NCBI RefSeq assembly: GCF_000176035.2 | Contig: NC_015675.1 | Coordinates: 5,212,001 to 5,276,000, forward strand | Reading direction: 5' to 3' | Length of the DNA stretch: 64,000 bases | From: Mesorhizobium opportunistum WSM2075 | GTDB taxonomy: Bacteria > Pseudomonadota > Alphaproteobacteria > Rhizobiales > Rhizobiaceae | Shown: piece by piece, positions 54,677-62,964 of the stretch | Numbering within the stretch: the first letter of the stretch is position 1 | How the letters are laid out: every line of letters starts with the position of its first letter | Made by a program: the position numbers and the translations under genes | Notes under the pieces: generated by a model | Seen by the model: the letters and a program-made list of their open reading frames with translations, nothing else | Told to the model about the DNA's origin: nothing | The model's database searches: none

Positions 54677-55855
54677 ATGGTGAATGACGGCAGCGGGCCA
54701 GGCAAGGTGGGCATCAACACGCGGCTTGCCCATTCGGGCAACAACCCGCACGACTATTTCGGCTTCGTCAATCCGCCGGTGGTGCATGCCTCGACCGTGC
54801 TGTTTCCCAATGCCGCCGCGATGGCGGCGCGCAGCCAGAAATACACTTACGGCACGCGCGGCACGCCGACGACGGACGCCCTTGCCCACGCCATCGACGC
54901 GCTGGAAGGCTCGGCCGGCACGATCGTGGTGCCGTCGGGGCTTGCGGCGGTGACCATACCGCTGCTCGCCTTCGTATCGGCCGGCGATCACCTGCTGATC
55001 GTCGATTCCGTCTACCACCCGACCCGCAATTTCGCCGACACGATGCTGAAGCGGCTGGGAGTCGAGGTCGAGTATTACGACCCCCATATCGGCGCGGGCA
55101 TCGCCGCCCTGATCAAGCCCAACACCAAGGTGGTGTTCACGGAATCGCCGGCCTCCAACACGTTCGAGGTGCAGGACATTCCGGCCATCGCCACCGCCGC
55201 GCATGCGGCCGGCGCGATCGTGATGATGGACAACACCTGGGCGACGCCGCTCTACTTCCGTCCGCTCGACCATGGCGTCGACATCTCCATCCATGCGGCG
55301 ACGAAATATCCGGCCGGTCATTCCGATGTGCTGCTCGGCACGGTCTCGGCCAATGAGCGTTGCTGGAAGCAGCTCTATGAGAGCTTTTGCACGCTTGGCT
55401 GCTGTGCTGGACCCGACGATGTCTACCAAGTGCTGCGCGGCCTGCGCACCATGGGCGTGCGGCTGGAGCATCATCAGCGCAGCGCGCTCGCCATCGCGTC
55501 GTGGCTCGAGGGCCAGCCGGGCGTGGCGCGCGTTCTCCACCCTGCCCTCCCCAGCCACCCTGATCATGGCCTGTGGAAGCGCGACTTCTGCGGTTCCAGC
55601 GGCATCTTCTCCATCGTGCTTGCCGGCGGCGGCCAGAAACAGCAGCACGCCTTCCTCGACGCGTTGCGGATCTTTGGGCTCGGCTATTCCTGGGGCGGCT
55701 ACGAGAGCCTCGCCGTGCCGGTCTGGCTCGGCGATCGCGTCGTTGCAAAAGCTGCCTATGAAGGCCCGTTGATCCGCCTGCAGATCGGCCTCGAGGATGT
55801 CGACGATCTGAAGGCGGATATCCAGCGTGGTCTGGCCGCCGCGGCTGCCGCCTGA
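54677..55855 (+). CDS. metC: Cystathionine beta-lyase (Cys/Met metabolism PLP enzyme)
   Basis: 392 residues from ATG 54677, with GAGGCG upstream. Cys/Met-metabolism fold-type I PLP enzyme: TYGTRGTPTTDALAHAI, VVPSGLAAVTIPLLAF, the MMDNTWATPL phosphate/Asp motif, and ISIHAATKYPAGHSD with the Schiff-base lysine near 211. The GYSWGGYESL motif near the end is typical of beta-lyases of the MetC type. It cleaves cystathionine to homocysteine, pyruvate and ammonia. The gene has a 297-bp upstream gap; I looked for SAM riboswitch features and saw none. Confidence 0.9.
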   Translation: MVNDGSGPGKVGINTRLAHSGNNPHDYFGFVNPPVVHASTVLFPNAAAMAARSQKYTYGTRGTPTTDALAHAIDALEGSAGTIVVPSGLAAVTIPLLAFVSAGDHLLIVDSVYHPTRNFADTMLKRLGVEVEYYDPHIGAGIAALIKPNTKVVFTESPASNTFEVQDIPAIATAAHAAGAIVMMDNTWATPLYFRPLDHGVDISIHAATKYPAGHSDVLLGTVSANERCWKQLYESFCTLGCCAGPDDVYQVLRGLRTMGVRLEHHQRSALAIASWLEGQPGVARVLHPALPSHPDHGLWKRDFCGSSGIFSIVLAGGGQKQQHAFLDALRIFGLGYSWGGYESLAVPVWLGDRVVAKAAYEGPLIRLQIGLEDVDDLKADIQRGLAAAAAA

Positions 55856-56098
55856 CCGCGCGTACGGGCCGGCTGCCGAGCAGAATCAGAAAACGACCGC
55901 AAAGCATTGACGCTGATGACAAAGCGCGAGCCGCTCGCAGCATCCCAGCGCCGTGTGGCACGCAATATTATTCTCCCGGGCCGCGGCTTTCCGGATTTGT
56001 TTGACTTTCAAATCCGTGGGTTCGGCTTCATTGCGTGCTGCACGGCATTTTAGCCAATCCATTCGTCACCAAGCCGATCCCTCCACCACAAAGTTGCC

Positions 56099-57178
56099 AT
56101 GGCCTTTCGTCTTTTTGTTCCCATCCTCGCCGGCGCGACGCTGCGTGAACGTCTGTTGGCGTGCATCGGAGCGACGATCGGCATCGCTCTGACCGGCGCG
56201 ATCAGCGGACTGGCGATGGGCGGCGGCCCGCATGTGGCCCTGCTGGTGGCGCCGATGGGCGCCTCCGCCGTGCTTCTCTTCGCCGTGCCCGCGAGCCCTC
56301 TGGCGCAGCCCTGGTCGATCATCGGCGGCAATTCCATATCCGCGCTGGTGGGCGTGACAGTCATGCATTTCGTCCATGATCCGATATTTGCATCCGGCCT
56401 CGCGGTGGCGCTCGCCATCGCGGCGATGTCGTTCACGCGCTGCCTGCATCCGCCGGGTGGTGCCGCGGCGTTGACGGCGGTGCTCGGCGGGCCGGCCGTC
56501 GTCAGCGCGGGCTTCCTGTTTCCCTTCGTGCCGGTGGCGCTGAATTCGATCATCCTGGTCACGCTCGGCTACCTCTTCCACAGGCTGGCACGGCGCAACT
56601 ATCCGCATGTCGCCGTGCCCGCCGCCAACAGCCACGGCACCGCCGATCCGCCTGCGGGGCAGCGCGTCGGCTTCCGGCCCGAGGATGTCGATGCGGCGCT
56701 GACCACACTCGACGAAACCTTCGACATCGACCGCGACGACCTTGAACGGCTGTTGAGACAAGTCGAACTGCAGGCGATGGTGCGGTCGCACCGGACGCTG
56801 CTTTGCCAGGACATTATGTCGCGTGACGTGGTTTCAGTGCCCGAGCAAGCCACGGTCGATGAGGCACGCCAGCAGCTGCTCGATCACAACATCCGCACCT
56901 TGCCGGTGGTCGACGCCGAAGCAAGGCTGGTCGGCGCCGTCGGCCTGCGCGAGCTGACGAAGGCCGTCGATATGGTGAAGGGTGTGATGTCCAGGGCCGG
57001 CACCGCCTCGCCCAATACGCCGGCGATGAGCCTGCTTCCCGTGCTGACCGACGGCCGCAGCCACGCCGTGGTCATCGTCGACGGTGAGCGGCGCATTCTC
57101 GGCCTGATCACGCAGACCGACCTTCTGGCGGCGGCCGCACGCGTGCAGACGGCTGACAAGGGATTGGCGGCGGCCTAA
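56099..57178 (+). CDS. HPP-family membrane protein fused to CBS pair
   Basis: 359 residues. Residues 15-165 have four hydrophobic helices with the FTRCLHPPGGAAAL motif of the HPP family, linked in plants and cyanobacteria to nitrite transport. A linker of about 50 residues leads to two CBS domains (about 235-290 and 300-350; MSRDVVSVPEQATVDEARQQLLDHNIRTLPVVD). CBS pairs sense adenine nucleotides, so transport may be gated by energy or c-di-AMP-like ligands; inferred. No strong ribosome-binding site. Confidence 0.85.
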   Translation: MAFRLFVPILAGATLRERLLACIGATIGIALTGAISGLAMGGGPHVALLVAPMGASAVLLFAVPASPLAQPWSIIGGNSISALVGVTVMHFVHDPIFASGLAVALAIAAMSFTRCLHPPGGAAALTAVLGGPAVVSAGFLFPFVPVALNSIILVTLGYLFHRLARRNYPHVAVPAANSHGTADPPAGQRVGFRPEDVDAALTTLDETFDIDRDDLERLLRQVELQAMVRSHRTLLCQDIMSRDVVSVPEQATVDEARQQLLDHNIRTLPVVDAEARLVGAVGLRELTKAVDMVKGVMSRAGTASPNTPAMSLLPVLTDGRSHAVVIVDGERRILGLITQTDLLAAAARVQTADKGLAAA

Positions 57179-57205
57179 AAAAGCGAAGTCGGATCGCCGA
57201 AACCC

Positions 57206-57234
57206 GGGAACCTTTTTGCGGCAGGCGTATCCAA
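57206..57234 (+). promoter_or_regulatory. Predicted ECF-sigma promoter upstream of the sigma gene
   Basis: GGGAAC (57206-57211), 14 nt, CGTATCCAA (57226-57234). The same layout occurs at 57984-58012. It is 49 bp upstream of the sigma ATG and fits an autoregulated ECF promoter. Confidence 0.7.
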
Positions 57235-57282
57235 CGTGCAGTCAAGTGCCTGTTCGGGCCTTGTTCGGGAGATCCGGTCGCG

Positions 57283-57966
57283 ATGAGCAAGCTCGCAATG
57301 CCCGCCACACCCGCAGTGGCCCAAAACCCTTCCGGCGACATGCTGCTCGTGCAGCGAGCGCTGGCGCGCGAGGCGAACGCCTTCCGCGCCATCATCAAGA
57401 CGCACAACCAGCGGCTCTTCCGCATCGCGCGCGGCGTGGTGCGCAACGACGCCGAGGCCGAGGACATCGTCCAGGAGGCTTATGTCCACGCTTTCGCCAG
57501 CCTGGCGGCATTCCGTGGCGAGTCCTCGCTCGCCACCTGGCTGTCGCGCATCGTCATCAACGAAGCGCTGGGCCGCCTGCGCAAGAGGCGTCGCATTGTG
57601 GCGATGCCTGAAAATCCGGAAGCGCGGATCATCCGCTTTCCCCTCAATCCCAGCGACGATCCGGAGCGGACGATGGCGCAGCGGCAGATTCTCGCACTTG
57701 TCGAACGGGCTACCGACAGCCTGCCCGACATCTACCGCATGGTCTTCGTCGCCCGCGTCATCGAGGGCCTGAGCATGGAGGAGACCGCCGACCTGCTCGG
57801 TCTGCGGCCGGAGACGGTCAAGACGAGGCTGCACCGGGCGCGTGCCCTGTTGCGCAAGGCGCTGGACGACGAGATCGGCCCTGTGCTGCTCGACGCCTTC
57901 CCCTTCGCCGGCCGGCGCTGCGAGCGGCTGACCCAGGCGGTGATGGGAAGGCTGGGCTTCGAATGA
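57283..57966 (+). CDS. ECF-type RNA polymerase sigma factor
   Basis: 227 residues from ATG 57283, GGGAGA upstream. Region 2 (AEAEDIVQEAYVHAFASLAAFRGES) and region 4 (LPDIYRMVFVARVIEGLSMEETADLLGLRPETVKTRLHRARALLRKAL) are intact. About 30 extra residues after region 4 include a Cys (RRCERLTQ). No anti-sigma gene adjoins it; the downstream operon encodes a DUF4142 protein and a cupredoxin. Probable control is by its own promoter. Confidence 0.93.
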   Translation: MSKLAMPATPAVAQNPSGDMLLVQRALAREANAFRAIIKTHNQRLFRIARGVVRNDAEAEDIVQEAYVHAFASLAAFRGESSLATWLSRIVINEALGRLRKRRRIVAMPENPEARIIRFPLNPSDDPERTMAQRQILALVERATDSLPDIYRMVFVARVIEGLSMEETADLLGLRPETVKTRLHRARALLRKALDDEIGPVLLDAFPFAGRRCERLTQAVMGRLGFE

Positions 57967-57983
57967 TCCTGTCCTGATTTTCC

Positions 57984-58012
57984 GGGAACGTTTCTCCAGC
58001 TTCCGCATCCAA
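57984..58012 (+). promoter_or_regulatory. Predicted ECF-sigma promoter of the DUF4142-cupredoxin operon
   Basis: GGGAAC (57984-57989), 14 nt, CGCATCCAA (58004-58012); flanks also align with the sigma-gene promoter (CC before, GTCAA after). It lies 61 bp upstream of the DUF4142 ATG. Confidence 0.72.
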
Positions 58013-58072
58013 TCAGCGTCAACTGAAAAATGTGAGCCCGGCGCCTCCTCGCGACCGGGCAAGGAGGATGCC

Positions 58073-58597
58073 ATGTTCACCCGATACACCGCCGCCCTTG
58101 CCGCCTTGCTTCTCGTCGGCGCCGCCCCGTTCGCACAGGCCGCCGACAAGCCGACCGACCCGCAGATCGCTCATATCGCCTATACGGCCGGCGTCCTCGA
58201 CATCGAGGCCGCCAAGCAAGCGATCAAGAAATCGAAGAACAAGGAGGTTCTCGATTTCGCCAAGGACATGGAGCGCGACCACGAAGCGGTAAACAAGCAG
58301 GCGCTCGACCTGGTCAAGAAGCTCAAGGTGAAGCCCGAAGACAACGCCACCAGCCAGGCGCTGACGAAGGCGGCGAAAGAGGAGCGCGCCAAGCTCGCCA
58401 AGCTGAAAGGCGCGGCCTTCGACAAGGCTTATGTCGACAACGAGGTCGCCTACCACAAGCAGGTCAACGGCGCGCTCGAAACCCTGCTCATTCCCTCGGC
58501 CAGCAATGCCGAGTTGAAGGGCCTGCTGGAGACTGGCCTGAAGATCTTTCAAGGCCATGAGCAGCATGCCGAACACGTCGCCGGCATGCTGAAATGA
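58073..58597 (+). CDS. DUF4142 periplasmic protein
   Basis: 174 residues, AAGGAGG upstream. Signal peptide of 23 residues (AQA). The mature part is a four-helix bundle of the ferritin-like DUF4142 type, with AYTAGVLDIEAAKQAIKKSKNKEVLDFAKDMERDHEAVNKQ and a late YVDNEVAYHKQVNGALETLLIPSA, in which His and Glu residues could bind metal. Its stop overlaps the cupredoxin ATG. Expression probably depends on the adjacent ECF sigma factor. Confidence 0.9.
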   Translation: MFTRYTAALAALLLVGAAPFAQAADKPTDPQIAHIAYTAGVLDIEAAKQAIKKSKNKEVLDFAKDMERDHEAVNKQALDLVKKLKVKPEDNATSQALTKAAKEERAKLAKLKGAAFDKAYVDNEVAYHKQVNGALETLLIPSASNAELKGLLETGLKIFQGHEQHAEHVAGMLK

Positions 58598-58917
58598 AAG
58601 CGGGAGCTTCAAATCGCTTGCCATGGCTGGCCACGCTGGCGCTGGTCCTTGCGGCGGCGCCGGCGGCGGGTGCGACCATCCAGGTCACCATCGACAAGCT
58701 GGTCTTTTCGCCTGATGCCGTCGAGGCGAAGGTCGGCGACACGATCGAGTGGGTGAACAAGGACGTGATCGCCCACACAGCCACAGTGAAGGGCGGCTGG
58801 GAGGTGATGATCCAGCCACGGAAATCAGCAAGCCTGACATTGAAGGCGGCGGGAACGCTCGACTATTTCTGCCGCTTCCATCCCAACATGAAGGGCCATC
58901 TCGACGTATCGCCCTAA
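58594..58917 (+). CDS. Periplasmic cupredoxin (plastocyanin/amicyanin-like)
   Basis: 107 residues; ATG 58594 overlaps the previous stop (ATGA). Signal peptide about 27 residues, ending AGA. The blue-copper ligands are visible: His in IAHTATV, and Cys, His and Met in FCRFHPNMKG near the end. It is a small type 1 copper electron carrier in the periplasm. Coupling with the DUF4142 gene suggests a joint redox or metal role. Confidence 0.92.
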   Translation: MKAGASNRLPWLATLALVLAAAPAAGATIQVTIDKLVFSPDAVEAKVGDTIEWVNKDVIAHTATVKGGWEVMIQPRKSASLTLKAAGTLDYFCRFHPNMKGHLDVSP

Positions 58918-59065
58918 TCTCTGGCCCGGTTGAGCTGCGGCGAGGTACTGCCGCGCTGCAGCTCAACCGGGCCGCCGAACATTGTTCGGGCTAGATGCGG
59001 GAACAAGGACTGACTGGCTTGGAGCGTAGCTGCCAACCATGATATCGCAACGCCAGGAGGCGGCG

Positions 59066-59782
59066 ATGCGTGTCATTTTCCGATGTGATCCAATGTTGGC
59101 CGAACATTTGCCGCGCCCAATGCCGGCGCGAGGCGCTCTGCCGGATTGGCTGCGCGCTATGCCTGCCACCGCATATTCGGCAATCCATGGCCGCGACATT
59201 CGTACGCTCAAGCAGTGCCCGCCGGTGGTCGACGCGATGACCTATGGCTTCATGGTCTTGCTGCCTTGCGACGTCGTTGTCGACAAGGGGGCGTTTTCCT
59301 GGAATTGGAAGATCCCGGATCCGGTTACCAAGAACCACCCCAGAGCTCCGCTGAGTTTCCACACGCCGGGTCAGCTCGCCGGCAGCCCGTTTGCGAACCC
59401 AGGCCAGGCCGCCCTCAAATTCAACAGCTTCTGGACCATTGAAGTCGAGGATGGCTGGTCGCTGTTCGCGACTCATCCGGTCAATCGCGACGATCTGCCC
59501 TTCAGGCTGGTGACGGGTCTGGTGGATTGCGACCGGTTCAGCGATGGCGGCATCAATTTCCCGGCGGTCTGGACGGAGCCCGAATTCTCGGGCGTGCTCC
59601 CGAAAGGAACTCCTGTCGCGCAATGCTTTGCGGTTCCGCGGGCCGCGCCGCAGCTCGAATACGAGGTGTTCGACGAGAAACGCCAAGCCGCCTTTACGCA
59701 GACGGTCGCCGATGTCCTGTCAACGCCCGGTGTCTACCGCAAACGGTTTCGCGCCAGGCGGGGGCGCTCCACCTGCGAGTGA
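59066..59782 (+). CDS. Conserved-looking hypothetical protein (238 aa)
   Basis: 238 residues from ATG 59066, with CCAGGAGG upstream. No signal peptide or membrane segment. Motifs seen include LPDWLRAMPA, KQCPPVVDAMTYGFMVLLPCDVVVDKGAFSWNW, FWTIEVEDGWSLFATHPVNR and CDRFSDGGINFPAVW, with many aromatic residues and a cysteine-poor core. I do not recall a named family with confidence. Its 3' end overlaps the convergent TPR gene by 63 bp. Confidence 0.72.
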   Translation: MRVIFRCDPMLAEHLPRPMPARGALPDWLRAMPATAYSAIHGRDIRTLKQCPPVVDAMTYGFMVLLPCDVVVDKGAFSWNWKIPDPVTKNHPRAPLSFHTPGQLAGSPFANPGQAALKFNSFWTIEVEDGWSLFATHPVNRDDLPFRLVTGLVDCDRFSDGGINFPAVWTEPEFSGVLPKGTPVAQCFAVPRAAPQLEYEVFDEKRQAAFTQTVADVLSTPGVYRKRFRARRGRSTCE

Positions 59783-60589
59783 GCGACGCAGCGCCTCCTC
59801 ATCGAGCCACAACCGGCCGCTTGGCGCCGACGTAAGTGCCATGGCGATCACTCCAAAGGTAGATGGGCTCAAACCATAGGCCAATGAATAGGCTGCCATG
59901 GCCCCGTCGAGATCGCCGGTTTCCTGCAGGACGACGCCCAGATTGACAGCAGCCTCCGGTGCGTCCGGGCTCATCTCAAGCACCCGTCGATAGGCCTGTG
60001 CGGCGCTGCCAAACTTGCGCAAGTCCTGACGCACCAACCCGAGATCGAACCAGGCAGTTGGATGCCCGCCGCCTGCTACGGCGCGTTCAAGCAGAGCTTC
60101 CGCCTCCAGAGACGCACCGCGTTCCCACGCCAGGCGCCCGAGGCGAGCCGCTGCCTCCTCGGATTTCGGATCCTGTTGCAAGACAAGTGTCCAAGACACG
60201 CCCGCCGCCGAACTATCACCTGCCTGATCCAGGGTGCGTGCCCGCTCGACGAGTATTTCCGCATGCGACGAGAGCCTTGCAGCGCGCTCCAATTGCCGCA
60301 GCGCCGCTTCAAACCGGCCTTCGGCCCGGGCAATCCTGCATGCCAGGATCAAGGCCGGCACATTGTCCGGGCGAGCGGCAAGACTGGCTTCGATGCGTGC
60401 ACGAGCCTCGAGCAGGTCTGCCTTCGCGAACAATACAGCCGCCAGGAGATGGCAAAGCGCCGGATCTCCCGGGTGCTGCGTCAGGCCCAATTCACACAGC
60501 TCCAGCGCCTGGTCGTGATTGCCGGAATTGAAGGCGGCCACAGCCCGCCGGATCAGATTGCCGATGTCTCCTTGACCTTTGCTGGTCAC
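59720..60589 (-). CDS. Tetratricopeptide-repeat protein
   Basis: 289 residues from GTG 60589, with GGGGAG upstream; a TTG at 60628 is an alternative. Six to seven TPR units are seen, e.g. AVAAFNSGNHDQALELCELGLTQHPGDPALCHLLAAVL, and AAQAYRRVLEMSPDAPEAAVNLGVVLQETGDLDGAMAAYSLAY. It is a scaffold for protein contacts in the cytoplasm. The C-terminal 50 residues, rich in Pro and Gly, overlap the convergent gene. Confidence 0.78.
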   Translation of the reverse strand: MTSKGQGDIGNLIRRAVAAFNSGNHDQALELCELGLTQHPGDPALCHLLAAVLFAKADLLEARARIEASLAARPDNVPALILACRIARAEGRFEAALRQLERAARLSSHAEILVERARTLDQAGDSSAAGVSWTLVLQQDPKSEEAAARLGRLAWERGASLEAEALLERAVAGGGHPTAWFDLGLVRQDLRKFGSAAQAYRRVLEMSPDAPEAAVNLGVVLQETGDLDGAMAAYSLAYGLSPSTFGVIAMALTSAPSGRLWLDEEALRRSLAGGAPPPGAKPFAVDTGR

Positions 60590-60606
60590 TCGATTGAAGC
60601 TCCCCT

Positions 60607-61833
60607 CTAGAACCCAAACGCCAGCCAAGCGGTGCCGGCGACGAGCGTGATCAGCGTCAGCGGCAAGCCGACCTTGAAGAAGGCACCGAAGGACAACGGG
60701 TTGCCGGTGACCCGCGCGTGCTCGGCAACGATCAGGTTGGCGACCGAGCCGAGCAAAGTGAAATTGCCGGCGAGCGTCGAACTCATGGCGACGACCAGCC
60801 AGGCACGCTGCGGATTCTCCAGGCCGGGTATGAACGGCCTCAACGCCAGCACCGCCGGAACATTGCTCATGATGTTGGAGAGCACCGCGGTGAAGCCGGA
60901 CAGCCGCCAGACGTCGTCCAGGCCGAGATCCTTGGCCGAGGCGATGATGTCGGGTGTCAGCAGCGTCTTTTCGGCGCCGGCAACCACGACGAACAGTCCG
61001 GCGAACATGAACAGCAGCGGCCCGTCGATTTCGCGGTAGATGCGTTCAGGCTTGATGGCGCGGGTGAGCAGGAGAATGGCGCCGCCGACCAGCGCCGCCT
61101 TGGCCACGGGAACGCCGGCGAAGAAGGCGATCGCCAGCCCGATGCATACGATCACCGCCTTCAGCACTTGCCCGCGATGCATGCGGCCGCGCGAGACATG
61201 CGGCGTCAATTCGGCGGTGCGGGTGAATTCGGCCCGGTAGACGATGCGCACGATGACGATGACCGCGACGAGGCCGAACAGCGCGACCGGCGCCAGCGCC
61301 GCCGAAAAGGCCGGATAGGAAATGCCCGACAGCGCGCCGATGACCATGTTTTGCGGATTACCGGTGATGGTGGCGACGCTGCCGCAGTTCGATGCCGTGG
61401 CGGTGGCGATCAGATAAGGGACCGGGTTGCGGTTGATGACGCGGGTGACGTGGACGACGATCGGCGCCATGACCAGGCAGATGGCGTCGTTGACCAGGAA
61501 GGCCGACAGCACGCCGGTTAGAAGCGTCACCATCACCAGGAGCATGAACGGTGCGTGCGCGTGCTCGATGGCGATGGCGCCAAGGCCGCGAAAAGCGCCC
61601 GATACCTTCAGATGAGCCACCACGATCATCATGCCGAGCAGAAGCGTGATGGTGTCGAAATTGATGGCCCGATAGGCATCCTCCATGCTGAGGGCGCCAA
61701 TGGCGATCATCGCGGCGCCGCCCAGCAGTGCGATCCCCGCGCGGTCGAGACGCAGGCCAGGGATGCGGCCGATAGCGACACCGGCATAGGTGAGGACCAG
61801 GATCAGCAGCGCCGCGGCACCCATCAATGTCAT
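60607..61833 (-). CDS. Ion transporter of the ArsB/NhaD/SLC13 superfamily
   Basis: 408 residues, 10-11 hydrophobic helices. The repeated hairpin motifs SNCGSVATITGNPQNM (first half) and SSTLAGNFTLLGSVANLIV (second half) are those of ion-transporter superfamily proteins carrying anions, arsenite or sodium. VNDAICLVMAPIV is also typical. The substrate is unclear: citrate, sulfate or arsenite are all possible. Next to, but not clearly co-transcribed with, a TPR gene 17 bp downstream of its end. Confidence 0.85.
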   Translation of the reverse strand: MTLMGAAALLILVLTYAGVAIGRIPGLRLDRAGIALLGGAAMIAIGALSMEDAYRAINFDTITLLLGMMIVVAHLKVSGAFRGLGAIAIEHAHAPFMLLVMVTLLTGVLSAFLVNDAICLVMAPIVVHVTRVINRNPVPYLIATATASNCGSVATITGNPQNMVIGALSGISYPAFSAALAPVALFGLVAVIVIVRIVYRAEFTRTAELTPHVSRGRMHRGQVLKAVIVCIGLAIAFFAGVPVAKAALVGGAILLLTRAIKPERIYREIDGPLLFMFAGLFVVVAGAEKTLLTPDIIASAKDLGLDDVWRLSGFTAVLSNIMSNVPAVLALRPFIPGLENPQRAWLVVAMSSTLAGNFTLLGSVANLIVAEHARVTGNPLSFGAFFKVGLPLTLITLVAGTAWLAFGF

Positions 61834-61902
61834 CGGTGGAAGTCCTGCTCGATCTGTTGGCGCGCCGAAGGGTGCCTGGGAAGGCCAGATGGCGTGGTGC
61901 CG

Positions 61903-62865
61903 CTAACGCCGGTAGAAATCAAGCTGTTGCCGCAATGCCTGCGGTGAAAACAGCTGTTCGACGGTCTGCCTCGCCTTCTTGCCCACGGTTACTCGCCGCG
62001 CCGGATCGGCCTTGAGCTCGGCCAGGATGCCGGCTGCCTGCTGCGTGGTTTCGAACAGAAAGCCGTTTTCGCCGTGCCTGATGTGGTCGGCATAGCCGCC
62101 ATGCACATGACAGACCACGGGCAAACCGCAAGCCATCGCCTCGAACACGACGCGGCCGAACGTCTCCACATGCGAACCGGTGCGGTAGTAGAACACGTCG
62201 AGCGTCGGCAGGAACTGTTCGGCGGCAAATTGGCCCTGCGGCAGGAGTTCGAGCAGCGGATGCGGCGCGAGCCTGTCCCTGAGCAGCATGCCGCCTTGAA
62301 TCCGCACCGCGACGCCATCGGCCAGCAATGCCTCGTAAAGCGCCGCATCGTCGGCGTGATGCTTGTCCGCCGTGTCGCGGCTCAGCCGGCCAACCGTGAA
62401 CGGACCGTCCGGCCTTCCCTGCCGTGGCGCGAAACGGTCGATATCGATCGGCGACGGATGAACCACGCCCTCGACCCGCAACAGTCGCTTTTGAAAGTCG
62501 GATATCAAAACCAGTTCGGCGTCGGGCCAGCCAAGCAGGCGCGGCATGCGCGTCGTCAGCGCGATGATCTTCGGGTGAAAGGTGTTGAAGACATAGATCA
62601 GCCGGCGCGGCCTCGGGATCAGGTAGGGCCATAGCTTGTTGCGCCAATGCGCGCCGAGGAAGACATAGGTGCCACCGTCCGGCACGTTGCGCGTTGCCGG
62701 CGAGACGGGGCGAATCGGGAATTGGCGCATCAGCTCGTCCGATACGCGCGAGGAGGTTGCCCACAGCCGCACCGGCACATCGGCGCTCAACAGTCGGTAC
62801 AGGTCCAGCGTTTCGCGTTCACTGCCGCCAAACGGGTTCTGAAAACCGTTGAACAAATGGATCAT
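61903..62865 (-). CDS. Glycosyltransferase, GT4-like
   Basis: 320 residues from ATG 62865 (frame open to 62922). GT-B type: N-domain with HLFNGFQNPFGGSERETLDLYRLL, and C-domain with GRLSRDTADKHH and the nucleotide-binding ETFGRVVFEAMACGLPVVCHVHGGYADHI, which has the E-x7-E motif. Likely adds a sugar to a surface glycan. No other glycan genes flank it. Confidence 0.85.
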   Translation of the reverse strand: MIHLFNGFQNPFGGSERETLDLYRLLSADVPVRLWATSSRVSDELMRQFPIRPVSPATRNVPDGGTYVFLGAHWRNKLWPYLIPRPRRLIYVFNTFHPKIIALTTRMPRLLGWPDAELVLISDFQKRLLRVEGVVHPSPIDIDRFAPRQGRPDGPFTVGRLSRDTADKHHADDAALYEALLADGVAVRIQGGMLLRDRLAPHPLLELLPQGQFAAEQFLPTLDVFYYRTGSHVETFGRVVFEAMACGLPVVCHVHGGYADHIRHGENGFLFETTQQAAGILAELKADPARRVTVGKKARQTVEQLFSPQALRQQLDFYRR

Positions 62866-62964
62866 GATCGCTGCGCTTACCTGGCCTTGCTCGGAGGAAG
62901 CATAGCGGTGAGAGAGCGTCAAGGAAGCCGCCCGCGTAGCCTCCAGCCACTTGCAAGGCGGTGG

